Assembly: GCF_004799325.1 (NCBI RefSeq)
Contig: NZ_SSMD01000012.1
Span: 1 to 64,000 of the forward strand
DNA: 64,000 nt
Reading direction: 5' to 3'
From: Thalassobius vesicularis
Lineage (GTDB): Bacteria; Pseudomonadota; Alphaproteobacteria; Rhodobacterales; Rhodobacteraceae
The first letter of the stretch is position 1; the number at the start of each line of letters is the position of its first letter. Of the stretch, positions 31,615 to 38,790 are shown one piece after another. The notes under the pieces were generated by a model that was given only the letters and a program-made list of their open reading frames with translations, made no database searches and was not told the origin of the DNA. Both the position numbers and the translations under genes were made by a program.

Positions 31615-31973
31615 ATGCCCAGGTCATAGGCCGCGAGCTTGCCGATCCGGCCCTCGATCTGCGCGCCGGGCTCGATGCAGATCCGCTCACAGGTGAGATC
31701 TGCGGAGACGATGGCCGAGGGTCTGAGGGTGAGGTTCAGCGCTGCGGCCGAACCCTGCAGCGTGCCTTCAATGGTGAGATGGCGGGCGCGGATCTTGCCG
31801 TGAACGCGGGCGGTTCTGGTGAGTACCAGGGTATCGGCGGTGAGCTCACCGCGGATCTCGCCGCCGAACTCGAGAATGCCCCGGGTTGTGAGGCTGCCGG
31901 TGATGCGGACATCCTCGCCGATCAGCGAGCGTTTGCGCTCGGGGGTGGTCTGGGGGATGGCAGAGCTGGTCAT
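31587..31973 (-). CDS. Bactofilin-family (polymer-forming cytoskeletal) protein
   Basis: A 128-residue protein with the bactofilin beta-helix repeats: SLIGEDVRITGSLTTRGILE, FGGEIRGELTADTLVLTRTA, VHGKIRARHLTIEGTL. Bactofilins polymerise under the membrane and organise cell shape. It is on the opposite strand inside the tail operon, so it is cargo. Its C-terminal coding region overlaps the tail-completion gene. Confidence 0.82.
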   Translation of the reverse strand: MTSSAIPQTTPERKRSLIGEDVRITGSLTTRGILEFGGEIRGELTADTLVLTRTARVHGKIRARHLTIEGTLQGSAAALNLTLRPSAIVSADLTCERICIEPGAQIEGRIGKLAAYDLGIHASGSASV

Positions 31974-32072
31974 TGGCGTTTCTTTCCCGGTTTGTCCGTC
32001 TGATGGCCGTGGGGGTGCCCGGCTGTCAAGCGGATTGGGCCCTGAACAGATCTGAGCAGACAGGAGAATGGA

Positions 32073-33011
32073 ATGGCACGAGCCCAGGGGGCGCGGGCGC
32101 AGATGGCGCTGGCGTTCGAGAGTACATATGGAACGCCGCCGGTGGGCGGATATACGAAGATGCCCTTTGCGACGGCGTCGCTGGGGGCCGAGCAGCCGCT
32201 GCAGGCTTCAGAGCTTCTGGGATACGGGCGCGATCCTCTGGCACCAATGCGCGATGCAATCACCGCCGATGGCAGTATCGTGGTGCCGGTTGACACGGAG
32301 GCCTTCGGGGTCTGGCTCAAGGGGGCATTTGGTGATCCTGTGACCACTGGCACCGGGCCCTACACCCATGTCTTTACCAGCGGAAGCTGGACTTTGCCGA
32401 GCTTCACGGTGGAGACCGGGCTGCCGGACGTGCCGAGCTATGCGCTCTATGGCGGTTGCATGGTCGACAAGATCGGCTGGCAGATGGCGCGCTCTGGCCT
32501 GCTGACGGCTTCGGTGGAGATCGTGGCCCAGGGCGAGACGCTGGGGACGGCATCCGGGGCGGGCACACCGGCAACTGTGGACCTGCAGCGGTTTGGTCAC
32601 TTCAACGGATCGGTGACGCGCAACGGGACGGCGATCGGTAATATTGTCGGGGCGGAACTGAGCTATTCCAACACTCTCGACCGGGTGGAAACGATCCGGG
32701 CGGACGGCAAGATCGAGGGGGCGGATCCGTCGATCGCGGCGATGACAGGACGGATTGATGTTCGTTTTGCCGATACGGTGCTGCTGAGCCAGGCGATCTC
32801 GGGCACGTCCTGCGCGCTGGAGTTTGCCTACAGCCTTGCGTCTGGAGAAACTCTGACGGTCTCGGTGCCGCGGGTCTTCCTGCCGCGGCCGCGCCGGGAA
32901 ATCACCGGCCCGCAGGGGGTGCAGGTGAGCTTTGACTGGCAGGCTGCACAGCAGACCAACGGCGATCCGATGGTGACAGTGACCCTGATAAATGGCCGCG
33001 AGGCCTATTGA
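32073..33011 (+). CDS. Major tail tube protein
   Basis: A 312-residue protein of the phage tail tube type (LAFESTYGTPPVGGYTKMPF near the start, VPVDTEAFGVWLKGAFGDP, EITGPQGVQVSFDWQAAQQ near the end). It assembles into the siphovirus tail tube. Position before the chaperone and tape measure confirms it. Confidence 0.87.
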   Translation: MARAQGARAQMALAFESTYGTPPVGGYTKMPFATASLGAEQPLQASELLGYGRDPLAPMRDAITADGSIVVPVDTEAFGVWLKGAFGDPVTTGTGPYTHVFTSGSWTLPSFTVETGLPDVPSYALYGGCMVDKIGWQMARSGLLTASVEIVAQGETLGTASGAGTPATVDLQRFGHFNGSVTRNGTAIGNIVGAELSYSNTLDRVETIRADGKIEGADPSIAAMTGRIDVRFADTVLLSQAISGTSCALEFAYSLASGETLTVSVPRVFLPRPRREITGPQGVQVSFDWQAAQQTNGDPMVTVTLINGREAY

Positions 33012-33094
33012 CGGTATCCGGAAGGCGGGATTGCGTGTAGCATACGGGTGTACGCAGCATTCAGTGTTTACCTCGCCTTCGGTCTTGTCAGGGG

Positions 33095-33144
33095 CCGGAG
33101 GCTGCTCCCTGACCTCCGGTGCCTTCGGGCACCGTTTTTTTTTT
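33095..33144 (+). terminator. Attenuator: overlapping anti-terminator and terminator hairpins
   Basis: Hairpin A is CCGGAGG (33095-33101) with CCTCCGG (33113-33119). Hairpin B is CGGTGCC (33117-33123) with GGCACCG (33128-33134), followed by ten T. The two share 33117-33119, so they exclude each other, an attenuator layout. It lies between the tail tube and chaperone genes. Confidence 0.8.
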
Positions 33145-33155
33145 GGAGATGTGAC

Positions 33156-33515
33156 ATGCTGAGACTTTCTCTTTCAACCGAGCCGCGCTGGATCGGGCTG
33201 GCGGGCGGTGCGCGCGTGCGGGTCCGGCCCCTGAGTTCGGCGATGATGCTGGCGGCGCGCAATGATCCGCGCGTTCAGGATCTGGTGCAGGCTGAGGAGC
33301 ACCCGGACGAGGATGCGGTGGCGCTGGCGGTGGCAAAGATCCTCGCGGGGCTGGTGATCGAGGCCTGGGAGGGCGTGGGGGATGAAACGGGCGCACCGGT
33401 TCCGGTGACGCAGGACTGGATCGATGCGCTGCTCGATCTCTGGCCGATGTTCGAGGCTTTCCAGGAAAAGGTGGTGGCGGGTGCGATGCTGGTGGACGCG
33501 GAAAAAAACGTCTGA
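33156..33515 (+). CDS. Tail assembly chaperone, G-type product
   Basis: A 119-residue protein read from ATG 33156 with GGAG right after the terminator T-run. It resembles tail assembly chaperones (LSLSTEPRWIGLAGGARVRVRPL, VAKILAGLVIEAWEGV). Near its end the slippery heptamer A_AAA_AAC (33503-33509) in frame allows a -1 shift to the T-like extension, as in lambda G/GT. Confidence 0.85.
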   Translation: MLRLSLSTEPRWIGLAGGARVRVRPLSSAMMLAARNDPRVQDLVQAEEHPDEDAVALAVAKILAGLVIEAWEGVGDETGAPVPVTQDWIDALLDLWPMFEAFQEKVVAGAMLVDAEKNV

Positions 33516-33856
33516 GCGCCCTTGCCGACTGGGAGTTCGGCGGGGGCGGCGACTATTGCGCGGCGTGTGATGGAATTTGCCCTGAGTGTCCGGGGATCAT
33601 GCATGCACCGCAGAGCATCGAAGGCTGGCAGGTCTGGGACCTTGTGCAACGCTCGGGCGGACAGCTGCGGGTGGCCGGGGGCCTTGCGCCGCAGGTGCTG
33701 GGCTTTGACATGACAGCGGTGCTGGCGCTGGCCGGCGCCCTTGGGGTGCCGCCTCTGGCGGTGGGCGAGCTGATGCCGGCCGTAGAGGCGGCGATGGTGC
33801 GCAGGATGAATGAAGCCGGTGAAGCTGATCCCCGGGCTTCGGGCTTCTTGCCTTAA
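33503..33856 (+). CDS. T-like extension of the chaperone, reached by -1 frameshift
   Basis: In the -1 frame after A_AAA_AAC the reading continues without stop for about 115 residues (RLSALADWEFGGGGDYCAACDG...). The full product would be about 233 residues. A CxxCx3CxxC metal-like motif follows the shift. The downstream part (SIEGWQVWDLVQRSGGQLR) is conserved-looking and has its own ATG at 33599, which is less likely to be the main start. It ends at the HigA gene. Confidence 0.75.
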   Translation, partial: KKRLSALADWEFGGGGDYCAACDGICPECPGIMHAPQSIEGWQVWDLVQRSGGQLRVAGGLAPQVLGFDMTAVLALAGALGVPPLAVGELMPAVEAAMVRRMNEAGEADPRASGFLP

Positions 33857-34146
33857 GGGGTGAGGGTGCGCTGCACGATTTGCGGGTCTTTCGCGATCAG
33901 TGCGAGCAGGACGCGGGCAGGCCCTTCGGGATGGCGGCGACCTTGCTCCCAATTGAGCAGGGTCGCTTTCTTGACACCGATACTGCGCGCAAAGGCAACC
34001 TGTGACAAACCGGTGCGGGCGCGGATAGCCTGAACATCGGGGTCGGGGATCTCGATCTCATGGAGTACCGCGGCGCTCTTGTCTCCGCGTGCGTGCGACA
34101 GGGCTTCTTTCAGCCCCTGTTCGATGCTTTTGAATGCGTTACTCAT
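33853..34146 (-). CDS. HigA-type XRE antitoxin
   Basis: A 97-residue HTH protein (IRARTGLSQVAFARSIGVKK, LLNWEQGRRHPEG) of the HigA/RelE-associated type. It follows the toxin gene in HigBA order and overlaps it by 4 bases. It ends 4 bases into the phage chaperone frame. It is a TA cargo gene inside the tail operon. Confidence 0.87.
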   Translation of the reverse strand: MSNAFKSIEQGLKEALSHARGDKSAAVLHEIEIPDPDVQAIRARTGLSQVAFARSIGVKKATLLNWEQGRRHPEGPARVLLALIAKDPQIVQRTLTP

Positions 34147-34484
34147 GTCTTCCTCCGGTAGGTCTCTGACAGCAAGCTGCCGAGCTTTTTTACGGTATCC
34201 GTTTCCGATTTGGTCAGGTTGGCTTTCTCGTTCTTGGCGAACACGGTGATCAGAAAGATCGGCGTTCCGTCGTCGCTGTTGTAGAAATGGATCACGCGGA
34301 AGCCGCCGCTCTTGCCTGCGCCTTCGCGTGCAAAGCGGAACTTGCGCACACCGCCGCCCAGCGGCACGCCCGACATCGGATTGCGGGCGATGAAATCGAT
34401 CAGTTCCAGCCGCTCTGCTTCGCTCATAAGGGCATGGGCGCGGCGCTGGAACTCAGGCGTTTCGACTACAGTCACGATGGTCAT
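34143..34484 (-). CDS. HigB/RelE-type toxin
   Basis: A 113-residue toxin of the RelE/HigB type (TPEFQRRAHALMSEAERLELID, RKFRFAREGAGKSGGFRVIHFYNS, FLITVFAKNEKANLTKSE). Such toxins cleave mRNA on ribosomes. Its gene precedes the antitoxin, typical of HigBA. The pair's promoter would lie in the 60-base gap before the tape measure gene. Confidence 0.9.
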   Translation of the reverse strand: MTIVTVVETPEFQRRAHALMSEAERLELIDFIARNPMSGVPLGGGVRKFRFAREGAGKSGGFRVIHFYNSDDGTPIFLITVFAKNEKANLTKSETDTVKKLGSLLSETYRRKT

Positions 34485-34545
34485 GGCTCAATATGTGCGC
34501 CAATGACGCATATGTCAATGGCGCATAGTCTGATGAGGAAAACCC

Positions 34546-37014
34546 ATGTCCGAGAAGACCCTTTCGGTCCGCCTGTCCGCCCGGGGCGGGGGGCAGGTGA
34601 AGCGTGAGCTGCGCAGGGTCGGCGAGGCCGGGGCGCAGGCATTCGAAAGGATCCCACGCGAGGTGGAGCGGGCGAATGCAAAGCTTGCGGCGTTTGCGGG
34701 CAAGGTTCGTCTGGCCGCGATCGGAGCTGCGACGGCCGCTGCAGCGGGGGCGGTGGCGGCCACGCAATCGGCGATGACGCGGGCGTTCGAGGTGCAGCGC
34801 CAGGCGCAGGTGGCCAATGCGGATCCGGAGCTGTTTCAGGGCTGGGCGGCCGGGGCGGCGACGGTGGGGATCGAGGCCGACAAGCTGGCGGACATTCTCA
34901 AGGATGTGAACGACCGGGTGGGGGATTTCCTGCAGACGGGCGGCGGTCCGATGAAGGACTTCTTCGAGAGCATTGCGCCGCGGGTCGGGGTGACGGCGGA
35001 TCAGTTTGCGCGGCTTTCCGGGCCGGAGGCACTGCAGCTTTACGTGTCGTCTCTGGAACGGGCCGGTGTGAGCCAGCAGGAGATGACCTTCTATCTCGAA
35101 GCCATGGCGTCTGACGCCACGGCGCTGATCCCGCTGCTCAGAAACAACGGCGCGGAGATGACGACGCTGGCGGCCCGCGCGGCGGATCTCGGTGTGGTGA
35201 TGGATCGCAGGACGGTGGCGGCGCTTAACCGCTCGCGTCTGGCGCTGGCGGCGGTGGGGCAGGTGATGACGGGGATCGGCAACCGGGTGGGTGCTGTGCT
35301 GGCGCCGGTGCTGGAGCGGCTGGCGGGGATCCTTGTGAATCTGGCCGGTGCGACCGGGCCGGTCGGCCGGGTGCTGTCGGCTCTGTCGGATCAGATCGGC
35401 CGGCTTGCGGCCTGGACCGGAACCTTCGTGGCGCTGATTGGCGCGCGGTGGGTGGCGGGGCTGGCTGCCGCGGCGGTCACGACGCTGCGCCTTGCGGGTG
35501 CGCTGAGCGTGCTGAAGGGCGCGCTGATCCGGACGGGGATTGGCGCTCTGATCGTGGGGTCGGGGGAGCTCGTCTACTGGTTCACCCGCCTGGCGGAGGG
35601 TGCCGGGGGCTTCGGAGAGGCCATGCGGCTTCTGAAGGATGTCGCCGTTGAGGTCTGGGACCGGATCCAGCTCGGGGCCGCGGCGGCAGGGGCGCGGGCA
35701 GCGGCCATGTTTTATGACCTCAAATCCGATGCGGCCTCGGCCATGGCGTCGGCGATTGAAAGCGTGGTCGCCTTTGGCAATGCGGCGGCGAACACGTTCG
35801 AAGGGGCGTTGCTGGCGGTCAGGGCGATCTGGTCGCGCCTGCCGGAGGTGATCGGGGATCTGGCTTTTGTGGCCGCGAACCGGATGCTCGACGGGGTGGA
35901 AGCGATGCTCAACGGGGCGATCCGGCGCATAGATGCCTTCACGGGCCGGATCCGCGAGGCGCTGGCTGCCGTCGGGATTGAGACCACCTTTGGCGCGATC
36001 GGCGAGATCGATCTCGGCGATATTGCCAACCCGTTCGCCGGGGCCTCTGCCGAGGCCGGGACAGCTGCCGCCGAGGCCTTCCGGCGGGCGTTTGAAGACA
36101 CCCCGCTCACGGTTCCGGATCTGGGACTGGAGGGGACTGCCGCCGAGGCGCTGGCCACGGCTGGCCGGTTCCGGCAGGCGGCGGAGGATCTGATCGCCGC
36201 CGGCAGACTGCCGCTGGAAGCCTGGCAGGCGCTCAGGGAGGCGGTCGCAGGGGCTGGCGGGGCGGGAACAGTTGCGCTCGATGCGGCGGCGGCCTCTGCC
36301 GACAAGGTGACCGGGGCGCTCGGGCGCGCCGGGGGAGCTGCAAAGGGGGCGAAGGCCGAGCTGACAGGGTTTGCCGCGGTTCAGAAGAGCCTGAGTGAGT
36401 ATGCCAGGGACGCGATGAACTGGGGCAAGGGGCTGGGCGAGACGCTGGTCTCGGCCTTTCAGGGGGCGGAGACCGCGCTGCGGGGCTTTGTCGAAGGCGG
36501 CAAGCTCGACTTCCGGTCGCTGATCCGTTCGATGATAGCCGATCTTGCGATGCTGGCGATCCGGCGCAATGTCCTGGGCCCCCTTGCCACGGCGCTTGTG
36601 GGCGTATTTGGCGGGGGCGGGTCGGGGCTGGTGACAGCGGCGGTCTCGCATACGGGCGGGATGGCGGGGATGTCCGGGGTCACGCGGTCTGTGCCGGCGG
36701 CGGTCTTTGACGGTGCCCCGCGTCTGCACGGTGGGGGCTGGGCCGGGTTGCGGCCGGATGAGGTGCCGACGATCCTGCAACGGGGCGAGCGGGTGCTCTC
36801 GCGCCGGGAGGTGGCGCAGGGCGCGACCGCGCCGGCCGGGGCGGTCGATGTGCGGATCTGGGTGGATCAGGGCGGCAACTGGCAGGCGGCGGTGGAGCGG
36901 ATCAGCGGCACTGTCGCGGCGGGTGTGATGCAGGCGGGGCTCCGGCAGTATGACCGGGAGGTTCTGCCGGCGCGGGTCGGGGCGATCAGCGCCGATCCCC
37001 GGAGGGTGGGCTGA
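34546..37014 (+). CDS. Tail tape measure protein
   Basis: An 822-residue tape measure protein. The N-terminus has coiled-coil tendency (LRRVGEAGAQAFERIPREVERANAKL). Hydrophobic segments follow in the middle (LGARWVAGLAAAAVTTLRLAGAL region). The C-terminus has the lambda-type LRPDEVPTILQRGERVLSRRE motif. It sets tail length; the length predicts a tail of medium siphovirus size. It overlaps the next gene by one base. Confidence 0.9.
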   Translation: MSEKTLSVRLSARGGGQVKRELRRVGEAGAQAFERIPREVERANAKLAAFAGKVRLAAIGAATAAAAGAVAATQSAMTRAFEVQRQAQVANADPELFQGWAAGAATVGIEADKLADILKDVNDRVGDFLQTGGGPMKDFFESIAPRVGVTADQFARLSGPEALQLYVSSLERAGVSQQEMTFYLEAMASDATALIPLLRNNGAEMTTLAARAADLGVVMDRRTVAALNRSRLALAAVGQVMTGIGNRVGAVLAPVLERLAGILVNLAGATGPVGRVLSALSDQIGRLAAWTGTFVALIGARWVAGLAAAAVTTLRLAGALSVLKGALIRTGIGALIVGSGELVYWFTRLAEGAGGFGEAMRLLKDVAVEVWDRIQLGAAAAGARAAAMFYDLKSDAASAMASAIESVVAFGNAAANTFEGALLAVRAIWSRLPEVIGDLAFVAANRMLDGVEAMLNGAIRRIDAFTGRIREALAAVGIETTFGAIGEIDLGDIANPFAGASAEAGTAAAEAFRRAFEDTPLTVPDLGLEGTAAEALATAGRFRQAAEDLIAAGRLPLEAWQALREAVAGAGGAGTVALDAAAASADKVTGALGRAGGAAKGAKAELTGFAAVQKSLSEYARDAMNWGKGLGETLVSAFQGAETALRGFVEGGKLDFRSLIRSMIADLAMLAIRRNVLGPLATALVGVFGGGGSGLVTAAVSHTGGMAGMSGVTRSVPAAVFDGAPRLHGGGWAGLRPDEVPTILQRGERVLSRREVAQGATAPAGAVDVRIWVDQGGNWQAAVERISGTVAAGVMQAGLRQYDREVLPARVGAISADPRRVG

Positions 37015-37673
37015 TGGCGCTGAGCTATCCGCTCGACCGGGATGACTTTCTGGGCGCCTTGCGGATCCGGAGCTTCAGCCTGGAGCTGGGCGAACGGATG
37101 GAGGTCTCGGGGCTGGCGGACGGGTCCGTGCTGCGCGATCAGCTGGGACCGCGGCTCTGGCGCGGGCGAGTGGAGCTGCATCCGGCACCATTTGCCCAGG
37201 CCCGGGCCATGGCGGCACGGCTGGCGCTGTTGCAGGAACCGGGGCGCAGCTTTCTGGCCTGGCCGGTAGATCAGGCCGGGCCGGCGCGGGACCCCAAGGG
37301 AACGCTGCTGGGCGCGGCAGCCCCTCAGATTGCCAGCCTCGCGCCGGATGCGCGGGACTTGTCGCTCTCGGGCCTGCCTGCGGGCTATGAGCTGAGCTGC
37401 GGTGACGGGCTGAGCTTTCTCTATGGCAGCGATCCGGTGCGCCATGCTTTCCACCGCATTGTCACCGGGTCTGTTGTGGCCGACGGGACGGGCGCGACCT
37501 CTGTGTTCGAAGTGGTCCCGTCGCTGCGGGCGGGGGCTGCCATTGGCGCGCCGGTCACGCTGCTGCGCCCGGCCTTCAAGGCGGTGCTGCTGCCCGGCAC
37601 GGTTACGGCGGGCAGTTCGGAACGCGTGCGTACAGGCGGGGCGTCCTTCGAGTTCATTCAGACCCTGAGATAG
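37014..37673 (+). CDS. Distal tail protein (minor tail)
   Basis: A 219-residue protein directly after the tape measure. Its beta-rich pattern (LSGLPAGYELSCGDGLSFLYG, HRIVTGSVVADGTGATSVFEVVPSLR) is that of distal or minor tail proteins. The position equals the gene 12 slot of the Rhodobacter gene transfer agent tail cluster. Confidence 0.72.
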   Translation: MALSYPLDRDDFLGALRIRSFSLELGERMEVSGLADGSVLRDQLGPRLWRGRVELHPAPFAQARAMAARLALLQEPGRSFLAWPVDQAGPARDPKGTLLGAAAPQIASLAPDARDLSLSGLPAGYELSCGDGLSFLYGSDPVRHAFHRIVTGSVVADGTGATSVFEVVPSLRAGAAIGAPVTLLRPAFKAVLLPGTVTAGSSERVRTGGASFEFIQTLR

Positions 37674-37685
37674 GAGAGACTGGTC

Positions 37686-38309
37686 ATGCGGGCCTTGCCT
37701 TCACCGGTTCTCGCGCGGCTTGCGGCGCGCGAGGGGATTTGCGCGCGCGTGCTGCTCTGGGTGAAAGCCCGGGAGCGCGACAGCGGGGCTGAGGCCTGCC
37801 TCGGGCTCTGGTCGGGCGAGGATCATGCGGTCTTCGTGATCGGCGGGGAGAGCCGGAGCTATTTTGGTGCCGGCGGGCTGATCTCGATGCCGCCTCTGAC
37901 CTCGGAGGTAGGGCTGAACGTGCGCAGCCACCGGCTGGTACTTTCGCCGCTGGCGCCGGAGGTGAGCCAGCTCATCCGTGGATATGATCCGCGTCTCGCG
38001 CCTGTCGAGATCCATGTGGCCAGTTTTGATCCCGCCACCGGGGTATTGCTGGCCGAGCCTGCGCGGGTGTTCCGGGGGGTGATCAACACGGTCACGGTGG
38101 AAACCCCGCCTGAGGGTGGTGAGGCGCGGGTCGAGCTGGAGCTGCTGAGCGCGGCCCAGGCGCTCACCCGCACGCTTGCCCTCAAGAAATCCGCGGAAAC
38201 CCTGCGCCTGCGCGCGCCCGCAGATGCGTTCCGCCAGTATATCGCCGTCACCGGCGCTGTGGAGACGGTCTGGGGCGAGGCGCGCGCCACCCGACCCGCG
38301 AACGGCTGA
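37686..38309 (+). CDS. DUF2163-like tail-tip protein
   Basis: A 207-residue tail protein of the DUF2163 type (YFGAGGLISMPPLTSEVGLN, VASFDPATGVLLAEPARVFRGVI). It corresponds to the gene 13 slot of gene transfer agent tails. The GC-rich spacer after its stop (38310-38382) has GCGCGTTCCTGCGC and GCGCGTCCTGCGC, near-identical repeats of uncertain meaning. Confidence 0.72.
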   Translation: MRALPSPVLARLAAREGICARVLLWVKARERDSGAEACLGLWSGEDHAVFVIGGESRSYFGAGGLISMPPLTSEVGLNVRSHRLVLSPLAPEVSQLIRGYDPRLAPVEIHVASFDPATGVLLAEPARVFRGVINTVTVETPPEGGEARVELELLSAAQALTRTLALKKSAETLRLRAPADAFRQYIAVTGAVETVWGEARATRPANG

Positions 38310-38382
38310 CCCTGCGCGTTCCTGCGCGCGACTGACCTAGCGCGTCCTGCGCCCTGACATCCTCACTCTCGGAGAGATCCCG

Positions 38383-38787
38383 ATGACCCGTCTGCCCGAC
38401 TGGACCCCGCGCCTTGTGCGCTGGCTTGCCCTTGCTGCGCCGCGCCCCTTTGTGCCGGGCACGCATGACTGCGCGCTGTTCCTGGCGGGCGCGGTGGAAG
38501 CGATGACCGGGGTGGATTATGCCGCCTCCTACAGGGGGCGCTACACCACCCTGCGCGGGGGGCTGCGCATCCTGCGCCGGGACGGGTTTGCCGATCACAT
38601 CGCGCTGGCTGCGCATCATCTGCCGGAGATCTCCCCGGCTGAGGCCCGTCCGGGGGACGGGGTGGTGGTGGAGACGCCGGACGGCCCGGCGCTGGGGCTG
38701 CATCAGGGCGAGGCGGTCTGGGTGCTGAGCCCCGGGCGTCTGGCGCTGGTCCCTGCGGCGCGGGTGATCCGCGCCTTCGGGGTCTGA
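38383..38787 (+). CDS. NlpC/P60-like tail protein (DUF6950)
   Basis: A 134-residue protein of the DUF6950/NlpC-like type. The possible catalytic cysteine is in GTHDCALFLAGAVEAMTG (about C28); His residues follow near 74-75. It matches gene transfer agent gene 14 in position. It may cut peptidoglycan during DNA entry. Confidence 0.78.
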   Translation: MTRLPDWTPRLVRWLALAAPRPFVPGTHDCALFLAGAVEAMTGVDYAASYRGRYTTLRGGLRILRRDGFADHIALAAHHLPEISPAEARPGDGVVVETPDGPALGLHQGEAVWVLSPGRLALVPAARVIRAFGV

Positions 38788-38790
38788 GCC

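Noticed and set aside
34453-36780. Minus-strand frame of 775 aa
   Set aside because: Antisense of the tape measure gene with low-complexity Arg/His/Pro content.
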